A stretch of DNA of 64,000 nt, from NCBI GenBank assembly GCA_964606085.1, contig CAZSFD010000016.1:6979-70978 (forward strand), in the 5' to 3' direction. Every line of letters begins with the position of its first letter. Position 1 is the first letter of the stretch. A model generated the notes under the pieces. It did not search any database. It had not been told where the DNA came from and saw only the letters and a list, made by a program, of their open reading frames with translations. Shown one piece after another: positions 23,942 through 32,268 of the stretch. The translations under genes and the position numbers were made by a program. The DNA is from CAIQJJ01 sp964606085. GTDB taxonomy: Bacteria; Chloroflexota; Anaerolineae; Anaerolineales; UBA4823.

Positions 23942-24763
23942 TTATATCGAACGAATACGCCGGATCAGGCGATTCACCAATGATGTGCGGTCTTCTTTTT
24001 CCTCTTCCGACATGGGAGTTGCCCGCAACTGGCCGGTTGGCGGCGCACCGGCTGGGCGAACCACTTCCACCAGGCCGGCCTGCAACAAACCATAGACAAT
24101 GCGGCGCATTTCCAATTCACTCATCTTGGCGGTTGCTGCAATTTGGCGCATTGTGTTCTTGGGGTTGATATAGGATACCACCCGCCATTCTTCCACGCTC
24201 AGGTTCACATTGCGGATATTCGTCCCCGGACGGTCAGTAAATTTCAACGCCATGTCCAGGCTGGGAATTTCATCTTGGAGTTGCTCCAGTTCGCGCATTC
24301 GGCGGGAGCCTTCGATGATGATGTTTTCCAGGTTGACACGCACCGTGATTTTATTTTCCGGCGGCATCAACTCGCCATCAAAACGAAACAACCCCTCAAC
24401 CCAGGTAAACAGGCGATTGATCGTGTTGATAAAGTGATTCTGCAAGCTGGTGATAATATCTTGCTGCGAAATGTAATTGGCGTTGATCAACATTAACCCC
24501 AATTCTTTATCGCTTAAAGTACCAGCCCGCTCGCGAATGGCGCGATATTGCGCCGCATTGATTTTATTGGTCTTGTACAAAACCGTGGCCAGGCTGTTGT
24601 CTTCTTCTCCAACTTGTGCATAAGCCAGTTTGCCATCTCGGAAAAACACCCAAATCTTTTCATTGGGGCCATCCACCATCAGTGAGCCGGTCTTCTGCGC
24701 CACATTGATCAGATTTAATAGTTGTGTAATTGAAAAATCGCGAAGATTGCCCTTTAATGCCAT
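23942..24763 (-). CDS. DUF4388 (PATAN-type) protein with C-terminal winged helix
   Basis: The 273-residue protein starts with the DUF4388 pattern MALKGNLRDFSITQLLNLIN and KTGSLMV-FRDGKLAYA (1-110), continues with a second helical copy-like region, and ends with a small helix-turn-helix (RQIAATAKMSELEMRRIVYG, about 200-240). Such proteins often stand beside small GTPases or response regulators and mediate protein contacts. It is the first gene of the ten-gene operon, with a sigma70-type promoter about 60 bp upstream. AAGG is placed 8 bases before the ATG. Confidence 0.88.
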   Translation of the reverse strand: MALKGNLRDFSITQLLNLINVAQKTGSLMVDGPNEKIWVFFRDGKLAYAQVGEEDNSLATVLYKTNKINAAQYRAIRERAGTLSDKELGLMLINANYISQQDIITSLQNHFINTINRLFTWVEGLFRFDGELMPPENKITVRVNLENIIIEGSRRMRELEQLQDEIPSLDMALKFTDRPGTNIRNVNLSVEEWRVVSYINPKNTMRQIAATAKMSELEMRRIVYGLLQAGLVEVVRPAGAPPTGQLRATPMSEEEKEDRTSLVNRLIRRIRSI

Positions 24764-24822
24764 AGGAAACCCTTACAATCGAGAAAACAATGGGGGGAAA
24801 ATGACCGACTCAGACGAGGAAA

Positions 24823-24851
24823 ATTATACTTGTAAGCCAGGGTAGCGTCAA
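24823..24851 (-). promoter_or_regulatory. sigma70-type promoter of the ten-gene operon
   Basis: On the minus strand TTGACG (24846-24851) is followed after exactly 17 bp by TATAAT (24823-24828). It lies 60 bp upstream of the first gene, and the genes downstream to 9794 are all in the same direction with gaps of at most about 41 bp. Confidence 0.75.
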
Positions 24852-24925
24852 ATAAAAGGGTGTTTAGGCAAACAACGTTTGACAAATTTGATAAGCAGTA
24901 TAATCGCCGCCAGGAGGTTGACCCT

Positions 24926-26077
24926 ATGCCCGTCCAATTCGATTATTATCCAGACCGCCGCGCCAGCGATAGCATCAAGTGGCACGAGTATGACGCTGAT
25001 GTGCTGCCCTTGTGGGTGGCCGATATGGATTTTCTCGCTCCGCCAGCGGTCATCCAGGCTTTGCAGGAGCGCGCCGCACATGGGATTTTTGGCTATCCAC
25101 AGGAGCCGCCCGAATTACGCCCGTTGATCGTCGCCCGCCTGGCAGAACGCTACCATTGGAATATCCAGCCAGAAGAAATTGTCTTCCTGCCCGGCGTGAT
25201 CGTGGGATTCAACCTGGCCTGTCATGCGGTGGCGCAACCTGGCGGCAGTGTGCTGGTGCAAACACCCGTTTACCCGCCTATCTTGACGACTGCCAAAACC
25301 GCCGGGATGCACCGCCAAGAAAACGGGCTGATCCAACAACCCAATGGCCGCTACGAGATAGATTTTGACGCCTTCGAAGCCGCCATCACCCCCGCAACAC
25401 GCCTGTTTATCCTCTGCAACCCGCATAACCCGGTTGGGCGCGTCTTTCGCGCTGATGAACTGACTCGCCTGGCCGAAATTTGCCTGCGCCACAACATCCC
25501 CATCTGCTCCGATGAAATCCACGGCGACCTGGTCTTTCCCGGCCACCCCCACACGCCCATTGCCACGCTCTCGCCCGAAATTGCCGCCCAGACGATCACC
25601 CTGATGGCTCCGAGCAAGACCTTCAACATCGCCGGGCTGGAATGCGCCTTCGCCGTCATCCCCGATGAATCGCTGCGCCGCCGGTATCGCCACGCCATGC
25701 AAGGGTTGGTCAGCGGTGTCAACCTGATGGGATGGGTTGCCGCCGCCGCTGCTTACCGAGGCGGCGATGAATGGCTGCGCCAACTGCTGGTTTACCTGGC
25801 GGCCAACCGCGATTTCGCGGTGGATTTCATCCGCCGCAAACTGCCTGGCATTCAGGTGGCTACTCCCGAAGGTACCTTTTTGGCCTGGCTCGATTGCCGC
25901 CAGGCCGGGATAGGGGATAAACCGGGAGGGTTTTTCTTGCAGCGGGCGCGCGTGGCGCTCAACGAGGGGGATACTTTCGGGAATGGCGGGGCCGGTTTCG
26001 TGCGATTGAATTTCGGCTGCCCGCGAGCGACCCTGGTGCAAGCGCTGGAGCGTATGAGAGAAGCCCTGGCCCGATGA
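24926..26077 (+). CDS. PatB/MalY-type PLP-dependent C-S lyase
   Basis: This 383-residue fold-type I enzyme cleaves cysteine-S-conjugates or cystathionine to thiol, pyruvate and ammonia, or acts as an aminotransferase. Visible features are LPLWVADMDF near the N-terminus, FILCNPHNPVGRVF (substrate/PLP site), CSDEIHGDLVF and the Schiff-base lysine in APSKTFNIAGLECAF, all typical of the PatB/MalY branch. The ATG at 24926 follows AGGAGG, which rules out longer readings. It is divergent from the large operon and ends at a strong terminator shared with leuS. Confidence 0.93.
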   Translation: MPVQFDYYPDRRASDSIKWHEYDADVLPLWVADMDFLAPPAVIQALQERAAHGIFGYPQEPPELRPLIVARLAERYHWNIQPEEIVFLPGVIVGFNLACHAVAQPGGSVLVQTPVYPPILTTAKTAGMHRQENGLIQQPNGRYEIDFDAFEAAITPATRLFILCNPHNPVGRVFRADELTRLAEICLRHNIPICSDEIHGDLVFPGHPHTPIATLSPEIAAQTITLMAPSKTFNIAGLECAFAVIPDESLRRRYRHAMQGLVSGVNLMGWVAAAAAYRGGDEWLRQLLVYLAANRDFAVDFIRRKLPGIQVATPEGTFLAWLDCRQAGIGDKPGGFFLQRARVALNEGDTFGNGGAGFVRLNFGCPRATLVQALERMREALAR

Positions 26078-26079
26078 CG

Positions 26080-26119
26080 AAAAGGCCGCGCAGGTTTTGC
26101 AAAACCTGCGCGGCCTTTT
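26080..26119. terminator. Bidirectional intrinsic terminator
   Basis: AAAAGGCCGCGCAGGTTTT, a two-base loop and the exact complement give a 19-bp stem with A/T runs at both ends. It separates the convergent patB-like gene and leuS. Confidence 0.9.
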
Positions 26120-26141
26120 TATTGTACAGGCGCGGGTGCGG

Positions 26142-28634
26142 TTAACCAACCACATTCACCAGTTTGCCTGGCACGTAGATCACTTTCTTGGGTGTACGCC
26201 CTTCCAGGAATTTCTGCACGGTCTCATTTTCCAGGGCAGCGGACTGGGCGGCGGCCTCGCTGATGCCCACCGCAACGACCAGGCGGTCGCGCACTTTGCC
26301 GTTGACTTGCAGCACCAACGTGACTTCTTCTTCTGCTGCTGCGGCTTCGTCTACCTGCGGCCAGGCCTGAGTGTGGATGGAATAGGGCTTACCCGCCGCC
26401 GTCCATAATTCCTCGGCGATATGCGGGGTGATCGGGGCCATCAGGCGCAGGTACACCTCCAGGGCTTCCTGCCATTCCAGGGAACCGACCGCTCCGGCTT
26501 CACGGGCTTTATACAATTCGTTCAGCAATTCCATCAGGCCAGAGACGATGGTGTTGAACTCGAAGCGCTCGAAATCGTTGCTGATGCGCCGGATGGTCTG
26601 GTGAACCTTGCGGCGCAGCGCCTTCAACGTCTCGGGTGAGGCAGTGGGTTTGCCGCCGGAAGCCGTCTCCAGCACCAGCGACCAGGCCCGCCGCAGCCAG
26701 CGCACCACGCCGCTGATGTTTTCGGTGTTCCACGGGCCGCCTTCTGACCACTGGTAGCCGAACATCAGGTAGGCGCGCACGGTGTCAGCGCCATATTGGC
26801 GCACCTGCTCGTCGGGGTCAATCACATTGCCGCGGCTTTTGCTCATGCGCTGACCATCTGGCCCCAAAATCTGGCCCTGGTTGCGCAGTTGCAGCATAGG
26901 TTCGTGGCCTTCGGTCAGGCCGGTATCGCGAAACGCCTTGTGGAAGAAACGCGTGTAGATCAGGTGCATGGTGGCGTGTTCGGCCCCGCCGGTGTACGTG
27001 TCCACGGGCATCCAGTAATCGTATTCTTTGGGGTCGAAGGGGCCTTGATCGTAATGGGGGCTTAAATAACGCAGGTGATACCACGACGAACACATGAAGG
27101 TATCCATCGTGTCGGTGTCGCGCTCGGCAGGCTGGCCGCAGATGGGGCAGGTCGTCTTACTCCAGGTGGGGTGCAGCTTCAGCGGGCTTTGGCCGGTGGG
27201 CAGCCATTCCACGTCTTCGGGCAGCGTGACGGGCAACTGGTCATCGGGGACAGGCACCTGGCCGTGTTCGGGGCAGTAGATGATGGGGATGGGTGCGCCC
27301 CAGTAGCGCTGGCGCGAGATCAACCAGTCGCGCAGGCGGTAGGTGACAGCTTCTTTGCCGATGCCTTGCGCTTCCAGCCAGTCAATCACCTTGGCGATGC
27401 CAGGGTTCTTGCGGCCTTTTTCCTCGTTGACGGGTGTGCCATCGAAGATAGCGCTGTTCGCCATCACACCGCCGCCCACGTAGGCTTCGGGCATCGTGTC
27501 GCCATCCAGCAACTCGCCTTCGGGCTGGATCACGGGGATCACCTTCAGACCAAACTTGCGGGCAAAGGCGAAGTCGCGCTCGTCGTGGGCGGGCACGGCC
27601 ATGATCGCACCCGTGCCATAGGTCATCAGCACATAATCGGCCACCCAGATCGGGATTTTGGCCCCATTGACCGGGTTGACCGCATACGCGCCGATGAAGA
27701 TGCCGGTCTTTTCTTTTTCGGTGGATTCGCGGTCAATATCGGTCTGGCGGGTGGCCTCGGCCACGTAGGCTTCGACGGTCTCTTTGTATTCGGGCGGGGT
27801 CAGTTTGGCCACCAGGGGGTGTTCGGGGGCCAGCACCATGAAAGTGGCGCCCCACAGGGTATCGGGGCGGGTGGTGAAAACCGTGATGTGTGAGGCGTGT
27901 TCCGTCGATCCCTGCGGCGGGATTTCAAAATTAACTTCTGCGCCCTCGCTGCGGCCCACCCAGTTGGTCTGCATGGCCTGGATTTTGTTGGGCCAATCAA
28001 TCTGGTCAAAACGCAGCAGTTCGTCGGCATATTTGGTGGTGCGGAAATACCATTGATCCAGGTCTTTCTTGATCACCGGGGTTTTGCAGCGCTCGCAGTG
28101 GCGGTCATCACCCCACACCTGTTCACGCGCCAGGGTGGTGTTGCACCTGGGGCACCAATCTACCGGCGAGAATTTGCGGTAGGCCATGCCCGCCTGGTAC
28201 AACTGGATGAAAAACCACTGCGACCACTTGTAGTATTCGGGATCGCACGAAACCGCCGAACGCCGCCAATCGAACATGGCGCCCATCGAGCGCAGTTGCT
28301 TGCGCATGTTTTCGATGTTTTTGTATGTGCGCTTCATCGGGTGGATGCCGTCTTTGATGGCGGCGTTTTCGGCGGGCAGGCCGAAGGCGTCGAAGCCCAT
28401 GGGGAAGAGTACGTTGTAGCCGCGCATGCGCATCCAGCGGGCGCGAGCGTCGGAGGGCGTCATGGCGTACCAGTGGCCGATGTGCAGGTCGCCCGATGGG
28501 TAGGGCAGCATGGTCAGGGCGTAAAATTTGGGCTTGCTTTCGTCAATATCCGAGTGGTACAGGCCGTCGGCTTCCCAACGGGCCTGCCACTTGGGTTCAA
28601 TATCAGCGGGATTGTAGGGAGGGATGTCGTTCAT
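26142..28634 (-). CDS. leuS: Leucyl-tRNA synthetase
   Basis: The 830-residue class I synthetase charges tRNA-Leu. The N-terminal half has MLPYPSGDLHIGHWYAM with the HIGH motif. The CP1 editing domain shows TTRPDTLWGATFM and the YGTGAIMAVPAHDERD block, the catalytic core GLTEGHEPMLQLRNQGQ, and the KMSKS loop reads RMSKSRGN. The C-terminus ends after the anticodon-binding domain with a LeuRS tail (VNGKVRDR). The length is normal for bacteria. GGAG upstream supports the ATG. A leader region with a small leucine-rich ORF and heptamer repeats precedes it. Confidence 0.98.
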   Translation of the reverse strand: MNDIPPYNPADIEPKWQARWEADGLYHSDIDESKPKFYALTMLPYPSGDLHIGHWYAMTPSDARARWMRMRGYNVLFPMGFDAFGLPAENAAIKDGIHPMKRTYKNIENMRKQLRSMGAMFDWRRSAVSCDPEYYKWSQWFFIQLYQAGMAYRKFSPVDWCPRCNTTLAREQVWGDDRHCERCKTPVIKKDLDQWYFRTTKYADELLRFDQIDWPNKIQAMQTNWVGRSEGAEVNFEIPPQGSTEHASHITVFTTRPDTLWGATFMVLAPEHPLVAKLTPPEYKETVEAYVAEATRQTDIDRESTEKEKTGIFIGAYAVNPVNGAKIPIWVADYVLMTYGTGAIMAVPAHDERDFAFARKFGLKVIPVIQPEGELLDGDTMPEAYVGGGVMANSAIFDGTPVNEEKGRKNPGIAKVIDWLEAQGIGKEAVTYRLRDWLISRQRYWGAPIPIIYCPEHGQVPVPDDQLPVTLPEDVEWLPTGQSPLKLHPTWSKTTCPICGQPAERDTDTMDTFMCSSWYHLRYLSPHYDQGPFDPKEYDYWMPVDTYTGGAEHATMHLIYTRFFHKAFRDTGLTEGHEPMLQLRNQGQILGPDGQRMSKSRGNVIDPDEQVRQYGADTVRAYLMFGYQWSEGGPWNTENISGVVRWLRRAWSLVLETASGGKPTASPETLKALRRKVHQTIRRISNDFERFEFNTIVSGLMELLNELYKAREAGAVGSLEWQEALEVYLRLMAPITPHIAEELWTAAGKPYSIHTQAWPQVDEAAAAEEEVTLVLQVNGKVRDRLVVAVGISEAAAQSAALENETVQKFLEGRTPKKVIYVPGKLVNVVG

Positions 28635-28654
28635 GGGAAACTCCTGAAGGATTG

Positions 28655-28682
28655 CAGGTAACAGGTAGCAAGTTACAAGTTG
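28655..28682. repeat. Four degenerate heptanucleotide units in the leuS leader
   Basis: CAGGTAA, CAGGTAG, CAAGTTA and CAAGTTG follow each other without gaps, 21 bp upstream of the leuS start. The consensus is CARGTWR. Confidence 0.7.
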
Positions 28683-28769
28683 AAAATTGGCAGGTTTGAA
28701 GAGTTCGCGCGAAGAATAATCGGAGGGATTAGCAATGCGCTTGGGTTGACAAGTTGGGTGGAGAAGAGA

Positions 28770-28886
28770 TTAATGCCCCTGGGGGGCAAGCAAGAGGCCA
28801 AGTGCGAACGCGCCGACCAGAACTGCATACCCCCATTCCTGGCAGCGTGTGACGGAATAATCTGTAGAAGCAGGTGTGTCTTTCAT
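28770..28886 (-). CDS. 38-residue small ORF in the leuS leader (leader peptide or small membrane protein)
   Basis: An ATG at 28886 with AAGG eight bases upstream opens a 38-codon frame. It begins MKDTPASTDYSVTRCQEWGY, continues with a hydrophobic stretch AVLVGAFALGLLLAP and ends QGH. Three consecutive leucine codons (CTC TTG CTT) lie just before a hairpin TGCCCC-CCA-GGGGCA that overlaps the stop. The arrangement could be a leucine attenuation leader for leuS, or simply a one-helix membrane protein. A promoter lies 33 bp upstream. The rest of the 345-bp spacer between leuS and the next gene shows nothing else except the heptamer repeat; no T-box sequence was found. Confidence 0.45.
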   Translation of the reverse strand: MKDTPASTDYSVTRCQEWGYAVLVGAFALGLLLAPQGH

Positions 28887-28918
28887 CACTCTAACCTTGA
28901 ACCGTGATTATGACAGCG

Positions 28919-28947
28919 ATTATACCTTACCCATCCCGCCTTCACAA
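28919..28947 (-). promoter_or_regulatory. sigma70-type promoter upstream of the small ORF and leuS
   Basis: On the minus strand TTGTGA (28942-28947) and TATAAT (28919-28924) are 17 bp apart. It is the best promoter candidate for leuS and would give a leader of about 280 bases. Confidence 0.6.
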
Positions 28948-28978
28948 CCGGTCACAAGATTCTTGTCTCACCTGGCGC

Positions 28979-29179
28979 TCACCCACTGCTGCGCTGGCTG
29001 ATGGCTGCTCCCGCAATAATCAACAGCGCTGCCAGCCATAAATAGGGCGAGGCTGGCGTGCGCAGCAGCAGCCCCATATAAACAAACCACCGCACACCAT
29101 CAGGTAGTGCGGTGGCAAAGCGAACAGTCGAACTCCACAGCACAATGGCCAACGCACCCGCCGCAGCCGCCTGTTTCAT
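28979..29179 (-). CDS. Small two-helix membrane protein, hypothetical
   Basis: The 66-residue frame encodes two hydrophobic segments, AAAAGALAIVLWSS with neighbours and YLWLAALLIIAGAA, separated by a short polar loop. It starts 10 bp after the sugar isomerase gene on the same strand and may be cotranscribed. No good ribosome binding site is visible, and no family is recognised. Confidence 0.5.
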   Translation of the reverse strand: MKQAAAAGALAIVLWSSTVRFATALPDGVRWFVYMGLLLRTPASPYLWLAALLIIAGAAISQRSSG

Positions 29180-29189
29180 CGGGGGAAGC

Positions 29190-29960
29190 TCAGGCCAGGT
29201 GGCGTTTCAGTTCGGCCAGCGCCGGGCCAGCCTGGGCGGGGAGTTCGGCCCAGCCGCCCTCGATAGAAAGCCGATTGTCGTAACCGGCCTCCTGGAGCGC
29301 CTGGAAGAAGGGGGCGAAATCGCACGGTTCTGCGCCGGGGGCCAGGCGTTTGGCGTAGGTGGCAATATGGGCGTGTTCCAGCCACGCACCCGCCGCCACA
29401 ATATCGGCGGTTGGTTCGTTCTCTTTCGCCCAATGATAGGCATCCACCAGCAACCGAAAAGCCGGGTGATTGACATCTTTGACGTATTGCAGCCCATCGG
29501 CCACGCTGTTCAGCACATTGGTCTCGCCGCGGTTGAGCGGCTCGACGGCGATGTTGACGCCATGCCGCGCAGCCAGCGGGCCGACCATGCGCCCGAAGGC
29601 GATCAGTTGCTCATACGCCTGCGCCCGCTCGAACCCCTCGGGGATTTTGCGCGCCCCGCCAGAGCCGAAGACGATGGCCTGCAAGCCCACCTGTTCGGCG
29701 CGCCGCATCACCGTTTCGATATAGCGCGTCAACCGTGGAAAATCCACCTCTGGCCCGGTGATTTTGAGATGCCCCGGTACAAACACATTGGCCGCCAGGC
29801 ACGGCAGCCCGCAGCCACGAATTTGCTCCAGCGTCGGCGCAAAATCTTCATCCGGCGCTTCACCGATCAGGTGGGAGGCAACATTGATTTCAAGGTAATC
29901 GTAACCGGCGTCCTTGACCACCGGGGCGAGTTCTGGCCCGCCGCAAATGCCGAGTAACAT
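29190..29960 (-). CDS. Sugar phosphate isomerase/epimerase (xylose isomerase-like TIM barrel)
   Basis: The 256-residue protein fits the AP endonuclease 2 / xylose isomerase-like TIM barrel. Strand-end motifs are visible: YLEINVASHL, VFGSGGARKIP, NIAVEPLNRGETNVLNS (metal Glu), RLLVDAYHWAKE (Asp/His) and LSIEGGW (last metal Glu). Enzymes of this type (tagatose/inosose epimerases, hydroxypyruvate isomerase) interconvert keto sugars with a divalent metal. GGAGG precedes the ATG. It lies downstream of a Gfo/Idh oxidoreductase, a common pairing in polyol or sugar catabolism. Confidence 0.9.
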   Translation of the reverse strand: MLLGICGGPELAPVVKDAGYDYLEINVASHLIGEAPDEDFAPTLEQIRGCGLPCLAANVFVPGHLKITGPEVDFPRLTRYIETVMRRAEQVGLQAIVFGSGGARKIPEGFERAQAYEQLIAFGRMVGPLAARHGVNIAVEPLNRGETNVLNSVADGLQYVKDVNHPAFRLLVDAYHWAKENEPTADIVAAGAWLEHAHIATYAKRLAPGAEPCDFAPFFQALQEAGYDNRLSIEGGWAELPAQAGPALAELKRHLA

Positions 29961-29988
29961 GAGAAACCTCCTGATGGGGTGGGGAGTG

Positions 29989-30058
29989 CGGTGTTCGATA
30001 TTCGTAACTCGATATTCGCAAGGGACATCGAATTACGAATTACGAATATCGAACACCG
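29989..30058. repeat. Intergenic palindrome with 19-bp perfect arms (CGATATTCG family)
   Basis: CGGTGTTCGATATTCGTAA (29989-30007) pairs exactly with 30040-30058. The 32-base loop contains further degenerate copies of the same CGATATTCG and AATTACGA words. The element lies in the spacer between the oxidoreductase and isomerase genes. A shorter relative occurs at 39204-39227. Confidence 0.8.
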
Positions 30059-30084
30059 AATAGCGAATCTCAAATAACCTTTCA

Positions 30085-31134
30085 TCACTTCGACGACAGT
30101 TTTACCGGCAACCCCGTGTGGGCCGATTGGTAGATTGCCAGCACAATTTCGAGCGGCTTGCGGCCATCTTGCCCGGTGACGAGCGGCGGGCGGTCGGCGC
30201 GGATGGCCTGGATGAAGTCGTCAATCTGGCGGCGGTGCGAGTGATGCCAAATATCTGCCGACGTGGTGCCGCCGATAAAGCCCATCTCCTGGATGGGGCG
30301 CTCGTAGGCTTCGCCGGAGCGCAGCCGCCATTCTTTCACCTGGTCGTTCTCGATGATCACGCCGCCATCCGCGCCGAAAATTTCGAGGCGGGCGCAAAAA
30401 CCGGGGTAGGCCAGCGTCATCCCCTCGATCACGCCCAGCGCCCCCGAGGCAAATTTGACGGTGGCAATGGCGATATCTTCAACCTCGATGCGCTCGTGGG
30501 CCAGGGCCGCCGTGCGGGCGCAGATTTCCTCCACGGGGCCCATCACATATTGCAGCAAATCTACGTAGTGAATGGACTGGTTAATCAGCGCCCCGCCGCC
30601 ATCCAGCGCCCAGGTGCCGCGCCAATTGCCAGAGTCATAGTAAGCCTGGGCGCGATACCACTGCGTGTACGAGCCGCCAAAGTTTAGCTGGCCGAGTTTG
30701 CCGGCGGCGATGGCGGCCTTCAGGTCTTGCATGGCATCGTCGAAGCGGTGCTGCGAGATGACGCCCAGCTTCACCCCGGCGGCGTCGGCCGCGGCGATCA
30801 GGGCGTCGGCTTTGGCGAGGGAGACATCCATCGGCTTCTCGACGAGGACGTGCTTGCCCGCTTGCGCCGCCAGAATGCCGAGATCGGCATGCAGGCCCGA
30901 AGGCGTGGTGACGATGACGGCGTCGAGATCGGGGTGTTGGAGCAGTTCGTGAATATCGGCGTAAATAGCTGCCGGGTAGGTAGCAGCCATTTGGCGGGCT
31001 TTTTCGGGCAGGGTGTCGCATAGGGCGACCAGGTTGGCGTCGTCGAGTTCGGCCAGGCAGCGGGCATGGCAGGGGGCAATCACGCCGCAGCCGACGATGG
31101 CAAAGTTAAGGGGGCGGTTGGCAGGATGGGTCAT
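30085..31134 (-). CDS. Gfo/Idh/MocA family NAD(P)-dependent oxidoreductase
   Basis: The 349-residue protein has the N-terminal Rossmann segment FAIVGCGVIAPCHARCL, the nicotinamide-region motif VEKPMDVSLAKAD with the EKP signature (about 100-102), and the C-terminal sheet domain with GALINQSIHYVDLLQY. Such enzymes oxidise or reduce sugars and polyols. Its ATG overlaps the stop of mrpG by 4 bp, which is unusual company for this family. It is followed by the TIM-barrel isomerase after a palindromic repeat. The substrate is not determinable. Confidence 0.93.
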   Translation of the reverse strand: MTHPANRPLNFAIVGCGVIAPCHARCLAELDDANLVALCDTLPEKARQMAATYPAAIYADIHELLQHPDLDAVIVTTPSGLHADLGILAAQAGKHVLVEKPMDVSLAKADALIAAADAAGVKLGVISQHRFDDAMQDLKAAIAAGKLGQLNFGGSYTQWYRAQAYYDSGNWRGTWALDGGGALINQSIHYVDLLQYVMGPVEEICARTAALAHERIEVEDIAIATVKFASGALGVIEGMTLAYPGFCARLEIFGADGGVIIENDQVKEWRLRSGEAYERPIQEMGFIGGTTSADIWHHSHRRQIDDFIQAIRADRPPLVTGQDGRKPLEIVLAIYQSAHTGLPVKLSSK

Positions 31135-31535
31135 TGGTCTGTATCTTGATTGTGAGAGATTGCCTGGTTTTCAGGGATGGGTTTGACTTCGAGGGCGTGG
31201 GTATCGGCGCGGTAGTGGCCGCTCAATTCGTCCAGCACCGTGCCATTCCACAGCGGAACGCCGGAAAAGTAGGCCGCCCGGCCGATCAGATGGGCGGCGA
31301 CAGGGGCAGTGAGCATCAAAAAGATGATGATCGCCAGTGAGCGGGTGTAAATGCCGAAATCGGAGAAAAAGATCGCCCCGCCCAGGACGATCAGCCCTGC
31401 GCCTAGCGTGCCAGCTTTGGCCGTGGCCGACATGCGCAGGAACAGGTCGGGCATGCGCAGCAGGCCAATGCTCGCCACGAACATCAGCGAGGCCCCCGTA
31501 AACATCAACAACATGATGACGATCTCGCGCAGCAT
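31131..31535 (-). CDS. mrpG: Mrp Na+/H+ antiporter subunit G
   Basis: The 134-residue membrane protein has three helices: EIVIMLLMFTGASLMFVASI, then LGAGLIVLGGAIFF and SLAIIIFLMLTAPVAAHLIG. LLRMPDLFLRMSATAKAGTLG, split by the first two helices, is characteristic of MnhG/MrpG. The C-terminal 40 residues are a polar tail. The ATG at 31535 is chosen because it overlaps the end of mrpF (TGATG); a longer reading upstream would lie inside mrpF in another frame. It ends in a 4-bp overlap with the oxidoreductase gene. Confidence 0.93.
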   Translation of the reverse strand: MLREIVIMLLMFTGASLMFVASIGLLRMPDLFLRMSATAKAGTLGAGLIVLGGAIFFSDFGIYTRSLAIIIFLMLTAPVAAHLIGRAAYFSGVPLWNGTVLDELSGHYRADTHALEVKPIPENQAISHNQDTDQ

Positions 31536-31795
31536 CAGACCCTCCGTTCGAGGTAATAGGCGAAGGCCACCGTGCCGAGGAAGGTGATCAACGTCAGGAT
31601 GATGGCCACATCTAGAAAGGCCGGCTGATTGAAGCGCACGGCATAGACCACAATGAAGCCCACCGCTACCACGCTGATCAAATCGAGGGCGATCACCCGG
31701 TCGGGCAGCGAGGGGCCACGCGCCAGGCGCACGAAGGCAAATACCAGGCTCAGGGCCAGCAAAGCCAAGATCACCAGCCACAACAATTCGATCAT
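31535..31795 (-). CDS. mrpF: Mrp Na+/H+ antiporter subunit F
   Basis: The 86-residue protein has three membrane helices with the MrpF core RLARGPSLPDRVIALDLIS between helices one and two, and the LTLITFLGTVAFAYYLERR ending. It is encoded between mrpE (4-bp overlap) and mrpG (1-bp overlap). Confidence 0.94.
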   Translation of the reverse strand: MIELLWLVILALLALSLVFAFVRLARGPSLPDRVIALDLISVVAVGFIVVYAVRFNQPAFLDVAIILTLITFLGTVAFAYYLERRV

Positions 31796-32268
31796 GATTC
31801 AAACAACTCCAGCACCCGGCGTTCATACCCTTCGGCAATTTGGCGGCGAAAGTTTTCGGCATCCTCCAGCCAGACGGTATGGACATAAAGGACGCGCCGA
31901 TCCGTAGAAATATCCAGACTGAGCGTGCCAGGGGTGAGGGAGATCAGGTTGCTCAGCAAAATAATGGCAGCTTCGTCGTGAAGGTTTAACGGCACGGCCA
32001 CTACCGCCGGGCGTAGGTTCATCTTGGGTGAAAGGATGGTAGCGGCCAGGCGCAGGTTGGCGCGGATCATATCCACCAAAAAATAGGCGGCCAGGTCAAG
32101 CAGGCGCGGCGCCTGGCGGAAGTAGCGCCGCGAACCCCATAGGGGCGAGAAGAGCCACAACACCAGGTAGCCCAACACGAAGCCGAAGAACAAATCCACC
32201 GGCTGAAAGCCGCCCGTGAGCGCCGCCCAGGCCAGCGCCAGCAATACGTTGAGCAGCAGCAGGTTCAT
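31792..32268 (-). CDS. mrpE: Mrp Na+/H+ antiporter subunit E
   Basis: The 158-residue protein starts with two hydrophobic helices (LLLLNVLLALAWAAL, FGFVLGYLVLWLF). It then has the MnhE-type cytoplasmic domain with MIRANLRLAATIL, NLISLTPGTLSLDI and the HTVWLED motif. The ATG at 32268 is supported by GGGAGG and by the 4-bp overlap with mrpD upstream. Confidence 0.94.
   Translation of the reverse strand: MNLLLLNVLLALAWAALTGGFQPVDLFFGFVLGYLVLWLFSPLWGSRRYFRQAPRLLDLAAYFLVDMIRANLRLAATILSPKMNLRPAVVAVPLNLHDEAAIILLSNLISLTPGTLSLDISTDRRVLYVHTVWLEDAENFRRQIAEGYERRVLELFES

Noticed and set aside
24888..24906. TTGACA and TATAAT upstream of the PatB-like gene
   Set aside because: The boxes are only 14 bp apart, too close for a standard sigma70 promoter; not listed as a promoter.
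28635..28980. T-box riboswitch upstream of leuS
   Set aside because: The conserved T-box sequence and a terminator/antiterminator pair were looked for on the leuS strand and not found.
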